DNA of 38,075 nucleotides from Gammaproteobacteria bacterium HGW-Gammaproteobacteria-4 (GCA_002839995.1 PGZC01000030.1:1-38075), one strand, 5' to 3'; shown: positions 1 through 9,725, counted from the first letter of the stretch. Notes: generated by a model from the sequence alone, not told the origin. Numbers and translations: made by a program.

Positions 1-8
1 GTCTTCAT
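1..8 (-). CDS. panC: PanC start (pantoate-beta-alanine ligase), first codons only
   Basis: An ATG on the minus strand at 8-6 overlaps the panB stop codon in an ATGA junction and opens a frame beginning M-K-T that runs off the left edge. panC normally follows panB directly, and its product commonly starts with MKT. Only about two and a half codons are visible, so the call rests on context. Confidence 0.5.
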
Positions 9-835
9 CCGGCATAACCATGTTCGGGGCCGGGGAAACGGCCTTCGCGCACCGCTGCGGCGTAGGCCTCGATCGCGGCCGCGACCGAACCGCCCTCGCA
101 GAGAAAATCCTTGACGAAGCGCGGCCGCCGGTGACCGGTGCCGACCCCGAGCAGGTCGTGCAGCACCAGAATCTGGCCATCGCAGTCCGGGCCGGCACCG
201 ATACCGATCGTGGCAATCGCGAGGTCGGCACTGACCTGTGCGGCCAGCGTGCTCGGCACGCATTCCAGCACCAGCAGTTCCGCGCCGGCTTCCATCACCG
301 CGCGCGCGTCGTCGCGCAGGCGCTGCGCAGCAGCGGCCTCGCGCCCCTGCACCTTGTAGCCGCCCAGGCGCAGCACCGATTGCGGCGTGAGGCCCAGGTG
401 CGCGCACACCGGGATTTCGCGCTCGACCAGAAAGCGGATGGTGTCGAGCTTGTGGCCCGCGCCCTCCAACTTGACCATCGCCGCCCCCGCCTGCAATGCA
501 CGCGTCGCAGCATCGAGCGCACGCTCGGCCGTGGCGTCGCTCTGGAACGGCAAGTCGGTGATCAGCAACGCGCTGCGCAATCCGCGCGCGACGCAGCGGG
601 TGTGGTAGATCGCATCGTCGAGCGTCACCGGCAACGTGCTGTCGTGCCCCTGCACCACCATGCCCAGCGAATCGCCCACCAGAATCAGGTCCACGCCGCT
701 GGCGTCGAGCACCGCGGCAAAACTGGCGTCGTACGCAGTCAGCGCCACCAGCTTCCGGCGATCGCGTTTGTATTGCCGCAATTGCGGCACGGTCAGCTTG
801 GGTCGGGCGGACGCTTTGTCGTTATTTGCGTACAT
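5..835 (-). CDS. panB: Ketopantoate hydroxymethyltransferase PanB
   Basis: PanB transfers a hydroxymethyl group from 5,10-methylene-THF to alpha-ketoisovalerate, the first committed step to pantothenate and CoA. The 276-residue cytosolic protein has the usual family length plus about 10 N-terminal residues. The metal ligands known from E. coli (D45, D84, E114) fall at D55 (in VGDSLGM), D94 (in ITDLPF) and E124 (in VKLEGAG), and the catalytic Glu at E191. All are present, so the enzyme looks functional. It is the downstream member of the pcnB-folK-panB-panC block and couples to panC by a 4-bp overlap. It is 169 bp from folK, so it may have its own promoter there, but none is obvious. Confidence 0.96.
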   Translation of the reverse strand: MYANNDKASARPKLTVPQLRQYKRDRRKLVALTAYDASFAAVLDASGVDLILVGDSLGMVVQGHDSTLPVTLDDAIYHTRCVARGLRSALLITDLPFQSDATAERALDAATRALQAGAAMVKLEGAGHKLDTIRFLVEREIPVCAHLGLTPQSVLRLGGYKVQGREAAAAQRLRDDARAVMEAGAELLVLECVPSTLAAQVSADLAIATIGIGAGPDCDGQILVLHDLLGVGTGHRRPRFVKDFLCEGGSVAAAIEAYAAAVREGRFPGPEHGYAG

Positions 836-1004
836 GATGGTTCATGCCGAAGAAAAACTTGCAGGACCTCTTCAAACCGTCGCGAGCGGCCCGAGTGCAA
901 GGCGCACGGAGCGCAGGAACCGCAGTGTACTTTCTCGTACATGAGGATTCCGAGCACCGCGCAACGCAGCAATCGGGTCGCGTAGCAGGTTTCAAGAGGT
1001 TCTC

Positions 1005-1487
1005 CTAAGTCAATGCCGTGATGGCGTCGGTATCCAGCGGCGCGAGCAAATCAACCACTCTGCCCTGCCCGGGAACGATGATATCAGGCGCGATCTGTGC
1101 CAGCGGCACCAGCACGAAGGCGCGGCGATGCATTTCGGGATGCGGCAGATGCAGACCGGGAAGATCGCAGCACAGATCGCCGTACAACAGCAGATCGAGA
1201 TCCAGCGTGCGCGGACCCCAGCGCTCGCCATCGCGCATTCGGCCATGCTGTCGCTCGATGTCGAGCAGGGCATCGAGCAACGCGCGCGCAGCCAGCGTGG
1301 TTTGTACGTGGGCGGCCGCATTGATGAAATCGGCCTGAGCGGCGTTGCCCCAGGCCGGCGTGCGGAAATTCGATGACACCCGCACCAGCTGCGTGTGCGG
1401 CAACGCTGCCAATGCGACGGTTGCGGCGGCAAACGCCGCCGGTACATCGCCTTGATTGCCGCCAAGGCCGATAAACGCGTCGATCAT
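1005..1487 (-). CDS. folK: HPPK, 2-amino-4-hydroxy-6-hydroxymethyldihydropteridine pyrophosphokinase
   Basis: FolK transfers pyrophosphate from ATP to 6-hydroxymethyl-7,8-dihydropterin in folate synthesis. The 160-residue protein is of normal length. It starts with the family signature IGLGGNQGD and contains the pterin/ATP-binding segment W-G-P-R-T-L-D-L-D-L-L-L-Y-G, whose two Asp residues bind magnesium. The ATG overlaps the pcnB stop codon in an ATGA junction, so the two are translationally coupled. That gene order is typical of gammaproteobacteria. Confidence 0.96.
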   Translation of the reverse strand: MIDAFIGLGGNQGDVPAAFAAATVALAALPHTQLVRVSSNFRTPAWGNAAQADFINAAAHVQTTLAARALLDALLDIERQHGRMRDGERWGPRTLDLDLLLYGDLCCDLPGLHLPHPEMHRRAFVLVPLAQIAPDIIVPGQGRVVDLLAPLDTDAITALT

Positions 1488-2863
1488 GCTTCGGAGCTGC
1501 CCGCCGGGTGCGGCCGCCGCCGACGCCGGCGTTTCCTCGCCGGTGGCAGTGTCGCGCCATCGCCGACCAACGGCGCATCCGGCTCGTCCGCCGCAGCCTT
1601 GCGTCCCTTGCGCACCGGTGCGAGTTTCTCCGCGAGTTGTTCGGCGGGCACGATTTGCGCCTCGCGCCAGAACTCCACTTCGGGCAGCAACTCCGGATCC
1701 TGGATCGCGCGCAACTCGAGAAAATCAAATGCCGCGCGAAAACGCGGATGCGCCAACAGGCGGAATACGCGTTTGCGTTGACGCTGACCAAAGCGCGCCT
1801 GCAACAACCAGATTTCTTCCATCGCCAGCGAAAACCGGCGCGGCAATGCCACCCGCTGCGCCTGATGCAGGATCACCCGATCGGCAGCGCGTTGCTGCGC
1901 CACTGCCGGATCAAGCCCCTGCGCCAGCAACGCCTGCAGCTCTTCGGTGTAAGCCGGCCACAGCAGTGCAGCAAGAAGAAATGCCGGCGTGACCGGCCGT
2001 TGCTCCGCCACCCGTCGATCGGTATTCTCCAGGGCGGCGAGCACCATCGCCCGCGTCGGCTCGCCGGCCCGCGCCAACGCCTGTGTCGCCTGCGGGAACA
2101 GTGCCGACAACAAGCCGTGCGCCTCAAGGCCGAGAAAGCTGCGTTCGGCATGGCCGGTCAGAAACATCTTCAGACATTCATCGAACAAACGCGCCGATGC
2201 CGCTCCATCCAGCAACGACGCCAGCCGCGGAATCGGCTCGGCGGCAGAAGGCGCGATGCTGAAACCCAGCTTGGCGGCGAGGCGAATCGCGCGCAACATG
2301 CGCACCGGGTCTTCGCGATAGCGGGTTTCCGGGTCGCCGATCAGGCGCAACACCCGGTTCTGCACGTCAGCGAAGCCGCCGACGTAATCGCGCACCGAAA
2401 AATCTTCGACGGTGTAGTACAGCGCGTTGGCTGTGAAATCGCGGCGCACCGCGTCGTCCTCGATGGTGCCATACACGTTGTCGCGAACCAGGCGCCCATC
2501 TTCGAGTTCGCGATCGCCGGTGCCGTCGTCGGTATTGGCGCGAAACGTCGCCACCTCGATGATCTCGCGGCCATAGACGACATGGGCCAGTCGGAAACGG
2601 CGGCCGATCAACCGGCAATTGCGGAACAACTGCTTGACCTGCTCGGGCGTGGCGTCGGTCGCCACGTCGTAATCCTTGGGATGCCCGCCGGTCAGCAGAT
2701 CGCGCACGGCGCCACCTACAAGATAGGATGCATAACCGCCCTCGCGCAGTCGATACAGCACGCGCAAGGCGTTGGGGCTGATGTCCTTGCGCGAAATCGG
2801 ATGCTGGTCGCGCGCAACGTGCACGGGCTGGAGTGAAATGGGAGAAATGGCGGATGAGCTCAT
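1484..2863 (-). CDS. pcnB: Poly(A) polymerase I PcnB
   Basis: PcnB adds 3' poly(A) tails to RNA, marking it for decay. The 459-residue protein has the PcnB entry region (ISRKDISPNALRVLYRL), then the nucleotidyltransferase core with VGGAVRDLL and the catalytic D-x-D in KDYDVATDATPEQV, followed by FRNCRLIGRRFRLAHV and the RNA-binding helical domain. The C-terminus is a strongly basic tail (RKRRRRRRPHP), as in E. coli PcnB. CCA-adding enzyme is the main alternative, but the N-terminal segment, basic tail and folK neighbour favour PcnB. The start at 2863 gives a reasonable N-terminus. Another in-frame ATG a little downstream cannot be excluded. Confidence 0.95.
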   Translation of the reverse strand: MSSSAISPISLQPVHVARDQHPISRKDISPNALRVLYRLREGGYASYLVGGAVRDLLTGGHPKDYDVATDATPEQVKQLFRNCRLIGRRFRLAHVVYGREIIEVATFRANTDDGTGDRELEDGRLVRDNVYGTIEDDAVRRDFTANALYYTVEDFSVRDYVGGFADVQNRVLRLIGDPETRYREDPVRMLRAIRLAAKLGFSIAPSAAEPIPRLASLLDGAASARLFDECLKMFLTGHAERSFLGLEAHGLLSALFPQATQALARAGEPTRAMVLAALENTDRRVAEQRPVTPAFLLAALLWPAYTEELQALLAQGLDPAVAQQRAADRVILHQAQRVALPRRFSLAMEEIWLLQARFGQRQRKRVFRLLAHPRFRAAFDFLELRAIQDPELLPEVEFWREAQIVPAEQLAEKLAPVRKGRKAAADEPDAPLVGDGATLPPARKRRRRRRPHPAGSSEA

Positions 2864-2935
2864 GTCGGGCGGCGTAGCCGCAGCAGTTCCTTGCGTGTTT
2901 GAATGCCCGGCAGATGCCGGGCGCGGATTTTTCCG

Positions 2936-2964
2936 TTGCGTCGCAAGCGGGAGCTTTCTATACT
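2936..2964 (+). promoter_or_regulatory. Sigma70-type promoter of tRNA-Glu
   Basis: The -35 hexamer TTGCGT (2936-2941) and -10 hexamer TATACT (2959-2964) are separated by exactly 17 bp. Transcription would begin near 2971, about 26 nt before the mature tRNA. Confidence 0.72.
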
Positions 2965-2996
2965 AGCGGCTTGTGCTTGCACTACCAAGCCTTTGT

Positions 2997-3072
2997 GCTC
3001 CCTTCGTCTAGTGGCCCAGGACACCGCCCTCTCAAGGCGGGAACACGAGTTCGAACCTCGTAGGGAGCGCCA
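2997..3072 (+). tRNA. tRNA-Glu (anticodon CTC)
   Basis: Full cloverleaf. The acceptor stem GCTCCCT (2997-3003) pairs with AGGGAGC (3062-3068), followed by discriminator G and an encoded CCA (3070-3072). The anticodon stem CCGCC (3024-3028) pairs with GGCGG (3036-3040), and the loop CTCTCAA puts CTC at 3031-3033, which reads GAG. The D arm CGTCTAGTGG and the T arm with GTTCGAACC are canonical for bacterial tRNA-Glu. No integrase or att duplication is seen next to it. Confidence 0.97.
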
Positions 3073-3111
3073 CTCTGGATTCGCAGCACCAGCATCGTTG
3101 GTGCAACGTCG

Positions 3112-3140
3112 AGGGCCCGCGCTGCGGGCCTTCATGTTTT
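3112..3140 (+). terminator. Rho-independent terminator after tRNA-Glu
   Basis: GGCCCGC (3114-3120) pairs perfectly with GCGGGCC (3124-3130) across a 3-nt loop, extended by A/G-T pairs, and is followed by TTCATGTTTT. It ends the tRNA transcript about 40 nt downstream. Confidence 0.75.
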
Positions 3141-3212
3141 GTGGCGAAAGCCTCCTGCCGCTACAATTGACCGCCTTTGTCGCTGCACGTCAGCCTGACC
3201 GGAATCAACGCC

Positions 3213-3536
3213 ATGCCCTTCGTCGTCGTCGAGAACTGCATCCGCTGCAAATACACCGATTGTGTGGAAGTGTGCCCGGTGGACTGCTTTCATGAGGGGC
3301 CGAACTTCCTGGTGATCGATCCGGTGGAATGCATCGACTGCACCCTGTGCGAACCCGAATGTCCGGCCAAGGCGATCTATCCGGAAGACGACGTGCCCGC
3401 CGGCCAGGAGCACTTCACCGCGCTCAATGCCGAACTCGCTGCGGTGTGGCCGGTCATCACCACGCGCAAGGAACCGCCGCCGGATGCCAGCGACTGGGAC
3501 GGCAAGCCGGACAAACTGCCGCTGCTTGAGCGCTGA
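3213..3536 (+). CDS. fdxA: 7Fe ferredoxin (3Fe-4S/4Fe-4S)
   Basis: Small soluble electron carrier of the Azotobacter FdI/FdxA family, 107 residues, the usual length. The N-terminal half has C-x6-C-x3-CP spacing (CIRCKYTD then CVEVCPVDC), where the altered first motif binds a 3Fe-4S cluster. The second motif [12 protein letters not shown] binds the 4Fe-4S cluster. The acidic C-terminal extension ([10 protein letters not shown] through [10 protein letters not shown]) is characteristic of this subfamily. The ATG at 3213 gives the family start MPFVVVENC; an upstream TTG in frame would add an untypical leader. The gene appears monocistronic and converges with the RegA-type regulator. Confidence 0.95.
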   Translation: MPFVVVENCIRCKYTDCVEVCPVDCFHEGPNFLVIDPVECIDCTLCEPECPAKAIYPEDDVPAGQEHFTALNAELAAVWPVITTRKEPPPDASDWDGKPDKLPLLER

Positions 3537-3578
3537 GCGCAATTCACTGCGGCAAACGTCGCGAACCGAACCGAAAAA

Positions 3579-4124
3579 CTACCCGCGCTCGCGCTCCGGG
3601 CGCTTGTGCAAGCGCCGTTGCAGTGTGCGCCGATCGATGCCGAGCAGGCGTGCCGCCGCCGAAACATTGCCATCGGCTTCCGCCAGCACGCGTTGAATAT
3701 GCTCCCACGACAGGCGTCGCAACGACGGCGGCGAATCCACCGGCTCCGGCGGCGCACCGTCCATGTCCGGGTCATCAAATGCTGCCAGCAGTGCATCGAT
3801 GGTAAACGGCTTGGGCAGATAGCCCCAGGCGCCACGGCGCACCGCATCCACCGCGGTGGCGATGCTGGCATAACCGGTCGCCAGCACGATACGGGCATCG
3901 GGACAGCAGTCGAGCAGGCTCCGGATCAGGCTCAAACCGTTATCCTGCCCCAGCTTGAGGTCGAGCACGATGGCATCGGGCATCCCCGTTCTGGCGGCCG
4001 CCACGCCGGTTTCCGCGTCGGCTGCGTTATCCACCGCAAAGCCGCGACGGGTCAATGCGCGAGCCAACGTGCTGCGAAATGCCTCGTCGTCGTCGATCAC
4101 CAGGATGCGGTGCAGATCGTTCAT
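3579..4124 (-). CDS. regA: RegA/PrrA/ActR-type response regulator
   Basis: 181-residue redox response regulator. The receiver domain (1-115) has the acidic pocket DDD at 11-13, phospho-acceptor D55 in IVLDLKLG, and K105 in LPKPF. A proline-containing linker follows, then a Fis-type C-terminal helix-turn-helix (EHIQRVLAEADGN, then the recognition part RRTLQRRL), the hallmark of RegA/PrrA/ActR. In RegA systems this protein regulates respiration, carbon and nitrogen fixation genes in response to the quinone pool. The ATG overlaps the stop of the sensor kinase gene upstream (ATGA), so kinase and regulator are made together. Further in-frame sequence upstream exists but lies inside the kinase gene. 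Confidence 0.9.
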   Translation of the reverse strand: MNDLHRILVIDDDEAFRSTLARALTRRGFAVDNAADAETGVAAARTGMPDAIVLDLKLGQDNGLSLIRSLLDCCPDARIVLATGYASIATAVDAVRRGAWGYLPKPFTIDALLAAFDDPDMDGAPPEPVDSPPSLRRLSWEHIQRVLAEADGNVSAAARLLGIDRRTLQRRLHKRPERERG

Positions 4125-5326
4125 TGTTCTCGCTCCGTCGGCAGTACCACCTCGGTTACGCAGCCGCCGCCGTCCCGCGCAAACAGACGCACATGACCGC
4201 CACAACGCTCGATGCTGGCATTGGAGATCAACAATCCGATACCCAGGCCCGAACCCCGCGCGCGGCCGCTGACCGCGTCAGAATCCGGGCGCAGACCCGG
4301 ACCACGGTCGAGAATGTGCAGTACAAAGCGACCATCCACCCGATCGCTTTCAAGCACGATCGTTTGTTCGCTGCCGGCCAGCACATTGGCATCGGCAGCG
4401 TTGTTGAGCAGATTGATCACCGCCTGCGGCAATGCCTGATCCACCGCGATGCGAACGCCCGGAAGCAGGCGCGATCTGCGCACCGTGACGCCCGGGCGCA
4501 ATAATTGCCATTGCTCCAGGCAATCGTCGATGAATTCATCGACCGGCTGCACAACGGTCTCGCCAAAAGCCCCACGTCGCGCCAATGCAGCAAGCGCACC
4601 GACATGGTTGCGGCAACGCGACAATTGCTCGCGCATCAGCCGATAGTCGTCGGCTGTCGGCGGCACTGCGGAATCCGCGCATTCATCGACCAGCATGCCC
4701 AGCGTGGTCAATGGCGTATTGAGTTCATGCGCGGTACCGGCAGCGAGCGCACCCACCGCGATCAGCGATTCGTCGCGCAACTGGCGCTCACGCGCTTGTG
4801 CCAGTCGCTGCCGCTGATCTTCGACGATGGCCCGAAACCGGCACAGCACCACCAGCAGAATCATGGCGCTGATCAGAAACTGCACCCACATCCCGGTGAC
4901 GTGCGTAGCGAAGCCGTTGCCGCCGAGATGCATCCGGTGCTGATGGCCGAACAACAACCATGAATAAAGGCCCACCGCCAGCATCGCCACCGCCATCGCA
5001 TAGGATCGGCGCATGGTTGCTGCCGCGACCGATACCGGCACCAGATACAGGGAAACGAACGGGTTGCCCGGGCCACCGGAAAACTGCAAGACAACAGTCA
5101 ATGCGATCACATCGATCGCCATCTGTACCAGGACCAGCGCTTCGGCGTCGGTCTCGCGCCGACGCAGCCAGACGTGCGCTACCGCGTTGCCCAGCAACAA
5201 CACCGCCAGCACGCTGAGCAAGGGCGTACGCGCCGGGCCGAGGTCCATGATCGCGTTGGCCACCAGCAATGCCAGTAATGCACCAGCGATACCGAGATAG
5301 CGTAATTTGATCAGGATCAGGGGCAA
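4121..5326 (-). CDS. regB: RegB/PrrB-type redox sensor histidine kinase
   Basis: 401-residue membrane kinase with about six N-terminal transmembrane helices (residues 5-165). The RegB ubiquinone-binding heptapeptide GGPGNPF is intact at 84-90, between helices. The DHp domain has H200 in the H-box AHELNTPLTTL. C238, in REQLSRCRNHV, sits where RegB carries its redox-active cysteine (C265, 40 residues after H225). The C-terminal ATPase domain has the N box LLNNAADAN and a G box with G-S-G-L-G-I-G. All known signal inputs of RegB (quinone site and redox Cys) are therefore present. It pairs with the regulator encoded immediately downstream. Confidence 0.92.
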   Translation of the reverse strand: MPLILIKLRYLGIAGALLALLVANAIMDLGPARTPLLSVLAVLLLGNAVAHVWLRRRETDAEALVLVQMAIDVIALTVVLQFSGGPGNPFVSLYLVPVSVAAATMRRSYAMAVAMLAVGLYSWLLFGHQHRMHLGGNGFATHVTGMWVQFLISAMILLVVLCRFRAIVEDQRQRLAQARERQLRDESLIAVGALAAGTAHELNTPLTTLGMLVDECADSAVPPTADDYRLMREQLSRCRNHVGALAALARRGAFGETVVQPVDEFIDDCLEQWQLLRPGVTVRRSRLLPGVRIAVDQALPQAVINLLNNAADANVLAGSEQTIVLESDRVDGRFVLHILDRGPGLRPDSDAVSGRARGSGLGIGLLISNASIERCGGHVRLFARDGGGCVTEVVLPTEREQ

Positions 5327-5435
5327 TGGGGCCGCGCTCCGGGCGGTGGCGAACGAAGTGGCAAGCCTATCGTGTTTTCACAACCATGACGACGCGGCGC
5401 AATGCCGCACCCGAAGTCACGCAGTGATTGCGAAG

Positions 5436-5780
5436 TCAGCCCGGTGGCCAGCTCAGCGTGCGCCCGGCGAGCAGGTGCAAATGGATGTGAAACACGGTTT
5501 GCCCGGCATCGGCATTGGTATTGATCACCGTGCGATAACCGGCTTCGGCGAAGCCCTGCTCACGCGCGTAGTGCGCTGCCGCCAGCAGCAGCTGACCCGC
5601 CAGTTCGGCCTGGTCATGGCGCAGATCGTTGAGCGTCGGCACCGGCTCGCGCGGCACGAACAACACATGCACCGGCGCCTGCGGGTTGAGGTCGCGAAAG
5701 CCCACCACGTGCGCATTCTCGAACACGATATCGGCGGGAATCTCGCGGCGGATGATCTTGCTGAACAGAGTGTCTGACAT
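5436..5780 (-). CDS. hinT: HIT-family nucleotide phosphoramidase (HinT-like)
   Basis: 114-residue histidine-triad protein, normal HinT length. It starts MSDTLFSKIIRREIPAD, a family signature, and carries the active-site triad H98-x-H100-x-H102 in VFHIHLHLL. Such proteins hydrolyse AMP-lysine and other nucleoside phosphoramidates in the cytosol. The frame extends 39 codons further upstream, but only this ATG gives the conserved N-terminus. A GTAG REP pair lies between it and recR. Confidence 0.92.
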   Translation of the reverse strand: MSDTLFSKIIRREIPADIVFENAHVVGFRDLNPQAPVHVLFVPREPVPTLNDLRHDQAELAGQLLLAAAHYAREQGFAEAGYRTVINTNADAGQTVFHIHLHLLAGRTLSWPPG

Positions 5781-5855
5781 GAAAACCTCGGGGCTTGCAA
5801 CACCATAAGTTAGTGATTCGAATATAACGCGTTTGGTGATCGCGCTACCGAGACA

Positions 5856-5925
5856 GACGCCCACAGGGCGAACTCCTGCAAAAGCACCGTGACGCACACC
5901 TGTAGGAGCCCACCCTGTGGGCGAC
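5856..5925. repeat. GTAG-type REP doublet (inverted pair)
   Basis: The right arm (5901-5925, containing TGTAGGAGCCCACCCTGTGG) and a diverged left arm (5856-5880, GACGCCCACAGGGCGAACTC) form an imperfect inverted repeat. The same core recurs at 29.5 kb and 37.9 kb, so this is a dispersed genomic repeat lying between recR and the HIT gene. Confidence 0.85.
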
Positions 5926-5944
5926 TCTCACGCCGTGGTATGCG

Positions 5945-6571
5945 CTACCTGTCGCCCGCACGTCCGGTCGCCACAAGCACTTCCTGACGCGAGCCGAATG
6001 CATGCGCCAGCGTGCCGCGATCGGTGTATTCCAGCTCGCCGCCGAGCGGCAAACCGTGCGCCAGACGGCTCGGCTTGACATCGTGCTGACGCGCCAGTTG
6101 CGCCAGATAATGCGCGGTCGCCTCGCCCTCGACGGTGGGATTGGTGGCGATGATCAACTCGGCAACCTCGCCGCTGGCCAGGCGTTCGGCCAGCAGATCC
6201 AGACCCAACTCGCGCGGGCCAAGGCCATCGAGCGGTGACAACCGGCCCTGCAATACGAAATACAGACCGCGGTAACCGGTCGCCTGCTCCACGGCCAGGC
6301 GATCTGCCGGCGACTCCAACACGCACAGCAGATGCGCATCGCGGCTGGCACTGGAGCAGACCGCGCACAACTCGGCCTCGCAAAAATCGCGGCAGCGCTG
6401 GCAATGACCAACACGCTCCATGGCTTCGCTCAACGCCTGCGCCAGCACGCGGCCACCGTTGCGATCGCGTTCAAGCAGGTGAAACGCCATGCGCTGCGCG
6501 CTCTTCTGACCCACGCCGGGCAGGCAACGCAGGCCCTGGATCAATTGCTCCAGCAGCGTCGTGGTGCTCAT
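5945..6571 (-). CDS. recR: Recombination mediator RecR
   Basis: 208 residues, full length. The N-terminal helix-hairpin-helix ([20 protein letters not shown]) is followed by a C4 zinc finger (CQRC, then C-x4-C-x2-C), a Toprim domain with the acidic residues of VLESPAD, and the conserved [15 protein letters not shown]. RecR acts with RecO (and RecF) to load RecA on SSB-coated gaps. It is the third gene of the dnaX-ybaB-recR block, about 50 bp after ybaB. Confidence 0.97.
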   Translation of the reverse strand: MSTTTLLEQLIQGLRCLPGVGQKSAQRMAFHLLERDRNGGRVLAQALSEAMERVGHCQRCRDFCEAELCAVCSSASRDAHLLCVLESPADRLAVEQATGYRGLYFVLQGRLSPLDGLGPRELGLDLLAERLASGEVAELIIATNPTVEGEATAHYLAQLARQHDVKPSRLAHGLPLGGELEYTDRGTLAHAFGSRQEVLVATGRAGDR

Positions 6572-6620
6572 GGCTGGTGTGCTCCTGCGGCGCCCGGTAA
6601 CACACTGACGCCATACATGA

Positions 6621-6950
6621 TCAGAACAGCCCCGGAATCTTCATCCCCGGCGGCAACGACAACCCGGCGGTGGCATCGCCCATGCGCTCCTGGCTCAGGA
6701 CATTGGCCTTGTTCACGGCGTCATTGAACGCGGCGGCCAACAGATCTTCCAGCATTTCCGGGTCATCGCCGAGCATGCTGCGGTCGATGCGCACCGAGCG
6801 CACTTCCATGCGTCCGGTCATGGTGACGCTCACCATGCCGCCACCGGCCTGTCCGGTGACTTCGAGTTTGGCAAGCGCTTCCTGAGCCTGCTTGAGGTTG
6901 TCCTGCATGCGCTGGGCTTGCTGCATCAGGTTGGCGATCGGTCCACGCAT
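6621..6950 (-). CDS. ybaB: YbaB/EbfC nucleoid-associated protein
   Basis: 109-residue small dimeric DNA-binding protein. It has the [19 protein letters not shown] start with an amphipathic N-terminal helix, the G-x-V-x-V-x-x-x-G strand region ([13 protein letters not shown]), and the C-terminal helix [14 protein letters not shown]. It lies two bases downstream of dnaX, the usual operon order. Function in the cell is nucleoid association; the precise role is still loosely defined in the family. Confidence 0.94.
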   Translation of the reverse strand: MRGPIANLMQQAQRMQDNLKQAQEALAKLEVTGQAGGGMVSVTMTGRMEVRSVRIDRSMLGDDPEMLEDLLAAAFNDAVNKANVLSQERMGDATAGLSLPPGMKIPGLF

Positions 6951-6952
6951 GA

Positions 6953-8632
6953 TCAGTTCTCTTTGAGGGGGCGAATGGAATCGGGCAGCACGCGCGCGCC
7001 ATAGGCGTTGACCAGATGCTGTACTGCCGGGTCGGCCATGAAACCGGCTTCGGCATCGCTCTGGCGTTGCTCGCGCTCACGCGCGCGGCGTTGATGCAGG
7101 GTGTCGGAAGGCGCCGCCGCACCGATCTGGAAACGAATCTGCGGCCGTTGACCGAGCGCCGGCGCAAGCGCCGCGGACAGGCTGTCCAGCATCGCATCGC
7201 TGTGCAGATAATCCATGCCTTGCGGCAGCGCCAGCTGCAACAGCGGCGCCTGATAATCGACGAATGCGGCATGCGCCGCCAACTCGCGCACCGGGCCACG
7301 CAAGCCGGCCTGCTCGATCACATCGAGCCATTGCTCGGCGCTTGCCAGGGTGGTGGCGGAGGCCGCCGGCGCTTGCGCAGATGTCACAACGGGAACTGCT
7401 TCGCGCACTTGCGCAGTGGGTTGCGGCGTTGCATGCGCTATCGGCGGCGACGATGCTGTCGCGTGGCTTGCCGCTGGCGCGGTGCGGCGTCCGGATGAAG
7501 CCGCCGCGGAGGCAGGCCGCACAGGTGCGGGGCGATTGCCGGCAGCCGACGGCTCTTCCGGGCGGAACGCCAGCATCCGCAACAGGCACATTTCAAAACC
7601 GACCAGTGGGCTCGGCGCCAACGGCAACTCGCGCCGGCCGCTGATCGCGATCTGGTACCACAACTGCACCAGATCCGCGGGCAGCGACGACGCCAGTTCG
7701 GCAACCGGCAGGTCCAGCGTATCGGCCATGCTGCCGGGTATCAGTTGCGCCAGTTGCACCCGATGCAGGGCCGATGCCAGCGCGTCGAGCACAGCGCCGT
7801 AATCCGGGGAATACGTTGCCATGTCGGCAACGACCGCCATCAGCGCAGCGCCGTCTGCACCATCGAGCGCGCGCAGCAATCCGGCCACCTGATTGCGATC
7901 GACCGTGCCCAGCATGGCGGCGATACCGGCTTCATCCAGGGTTGTGCTGGTATAGGCAATCGCCTGATCGAGCAGCGACAAACCGTCGCGCAGGCTGCCA
8001 TCGGCGGCACGCGCCAGCAACGCGATGCCGGCATCGTCGCTCGGGAGTTGCTCCGCTTGCAGGATATGCCGCATCTGGCCTGCGATCTGCTCCTCGCTGA
8101 GCCGCTTGAGGTTGAATTGCAGGCAGCGCGAGAGCACGGTCACCGGCAGCTTTTGCGGGTCGGTGGTGGCGAGCAGAAACTTGACGTGCCCCGGCGGCTC
8201 TTCCAGCGTCTTGAGCAGCGCATTGAACGCCGCCTTGGACAACATGTGCACCTCATCGATCAGGTACACCTTCACCCGGCCGCGGCTGGGCATGTATTGC
8301 GCGTTGTCGATCAGTTCGCGCACGTCATCGACGCCGGTGTTGCTGGCGGCATCGATTTCGAGCAGGTCCATGAAGCGGCCGGCATCGATATCCATGCACG
8401 CGCCGCATTCGCCGCAGGGCTCGGCACCGATACCGCGTTCGCAGTTCAGGCTCTTGGCGAAAATGCGGGCGATGGTGGTTTTGCCGACGCCACGGGTGCC
8501 GGTGAAAAGGAAGGCATGATGGACCCGGTTCGCTTCCAGCGCGTTGGTGAGCGCCCTGACCACGTGCTCCTGCCCGACCAGTTCGGCAAACCGCCGTGGC
8601 CGCCACTTGCGGGCAAGCACCAAGTAGGACAT
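6953..8632 (-). CDS. dnaX: DNA polymerase III subunits tau/gamma DnaX
   Basis: 559-residue clamp-loader ATPase. The N-terminus [21 protein letters not shown] sets the start at 8632; a longer frame upstream lacks family support. Walker [10 protein letters not shown] at 45-53, zinc-site cysteines 64, 73, 76 and 79, Walker B DEVH at 126-129 and sensor motif SRC at 168-170 are all present. A low-complexity Ala/Pro-rich linker (about 380-450) precedes the tau C-terminal region, which contacts polymerase alpha and DnaB. No obvious A-rich slippery heptamer was noticed, so a gamma form made by frameshifting is not supported by what I could see. Confidence 0.95.
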   Translation of the reverse strand: MSYLVLARKWRPRRFAELVGQEHVVRALTNALEANRVHHAFLFTGTRGVGKTTIARIFAKSLNCERGIGAEPCGECGACMDIDAGRFMDLLEIDAASNTGVDDVRELIDNAQYMPSRGRVKVYLIDEVHMLSKAAFNALLKTLEEPPGHVKFLLATTDPQKLPVTVLSRCLQFNLKRLSEEQIAGQMRHILQAEQLPSDDAGIALLARAADGSLRDGLSLLDQAIAYTSTTLDEAGIAAMLGTVDRNQVAGLLRALDGADGAALMAVVADMATYSPDYGAVLDALASALHRVQLAQLIPGSMADTLDLPVAELASSLPADLVQLWYQIAISGRRELPLAPSPLVGFEMCLLRMLAFRPEEPSAAGNRPAPVRPASAAASSGRRTAPAASHATASSPPIAHATPQPTAQVREAVPVVTSAQAPAASATTLASAEQWLDVIEQAGLRGPVRELAAHAAFVDYQAPLLQLALPQGMDYLHSDAMLDSLSAALAPALGQRPQIRFQIGAAAPSDTLHQRRAREREQRQSDAEAGFMADPAVQHLVNAYGARVLPDSIRPLKEN

Positions 8633-8711
8633 CGCGTAACCTCTCGTGTGTGGAATTGACGCGGCGCGGATCGGAACCCGGAGCGCCAACGCGCTCCGGG
8701 CCTGCCCGCGC

Positions 8712-9725
8712 TTACTTGGCAGCCATCAGCGCCAGGGTCATGTCCAGCATGCGGTTGGAGAAGCCCCACTCGTTGTCGTACCAACTCAGCACCTTGACCA
8801 AGGTGCCGTCCATCACCCGGGTCTGGGTGGCGTCGTAGGTCGAACTGCGCGGATCGTGGTTGAAATCGATCGACACCAGCGGCTGGGTGTTGATGCCGAG
8901 TATGCCCTTGAGACGGCCTTCAGCGGCTTCGCGCACCGCACTGTCGATTTCCTCGACGCTGGTGGCGCGCGCAGCGACGAAGGTGAGATCGACTACCGAC
9001 ACGTTGATGGTCGGCACCCGCATCGCAAACCCGTCGAGCTTGCCGTTCAATTCCGGCAGCACCAGACCGACCGCGGCGGCGGCGCCGGTCTTGGTCGGAA
9101 TCTGGCTCATCGTGGCCGAACGCGCACGGCGCAGATCGGAGTGATACACGTCGGTCAGCACCTGATCGTTGGTGTAGGCATGGATGGTGGTCATCAGACC
9201 ATGCACGATGCCGATTTTCCGGTGCAGCACCTGTGCCAGCGGCGCCAGGCAGTTGGTGGTGCACGAGGCGTTGGAAATGACCGTGTGGCTGGCCTTGAGC
9301 TGGTCATGGTTGACGCCGTACACGAACGTGCCGTCGACGTCCTTGCCGCCAGGCGCGGAAATGATCACCTTCTTCGCACCACCCTTGATGTGCGCGCCGG
9401 CCTTTTCCTTGGTGGTAAACAAACCGGTACATTCGAGCACCACATCGACACCCAACTCGCCCCACGGCAACTTCGCCGGATCGCGTTCGGCAAACACCTT
9501 CACCCGGTCGCCATTGACCAACAGATCGCCGCCATCCACCGTCACCGTACCCGGAAACTTGCCGTGCGCGGTGTCGTACTGGGTCAGGTGGGCATTGGTC
9601 TGCGCGTCGCCCAGGTCGTTGATGGCGACGATCTGGATCTCGCCGGTACGCCCGGCCTCGTACAACGCACGCATGACATTGCGGCCGATGCGGCCGTACC
9701 CGTTGATTGCGACCTTGATGGCCAT
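8712..9725 (-). CDS. gapA: Glyceraldehyde-3-phosphate dehydrogenase (type I)
   Basis: 337 residues. Rossmann motif [10 protein letters not shown] at 8-17; N36-D37 (VAINDLGD) at the end of the second strand, as in NAD-specific enzymes; catalytic C155 in SNASCTTNC and H182 in TTIHAYTND. It oxidises G3P to 1,3-bisphosphoglycerate in glycolysis and the reverse in gluconeogenesis. The start at 9725 has a strong Shine-Dalgarno (AAGGAGTAACC) directly in front. It is transcribed alone, divergent from the nuclease gene. Confidence 0.97.
   Translation of the reverse strand: MAIKVAINGYGRIGRNVMRALYEAGRTGEIQIVAINDLGDAQTNAHLTQYDTAHGKFPGTVTVDGGDLLVNGDRVKVFAERDPAKLPWGELGVDVVLECTGLFTTKEKAGAHIKGGAKKVIISAPGGKDVDGTFVYGVNHDQLKASHTVISNASCTTNCLAPLAQVLHRKIGIVHGLMTTIHAYTNDQVLTDVYHSDLRRARSATMSQIPTKTGAAAAVGLVLPELNGKLDGFAMRVPTINVSVVDLTFVAARATSVEEIDSAVREAAEGRLKGILGINTQPLVSIDFNHDPRSSTYDATQTRVMDGTLVKVLSWYDNEWGFSNRMLDMTLALMAAK

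Noticed and set aside
2997-3072. tRNA-Glu as an island attachment site
   Set aside because: The tRNA is complete, no partial 3' duplication was noticed, and the adjacent genes are housekeeping.
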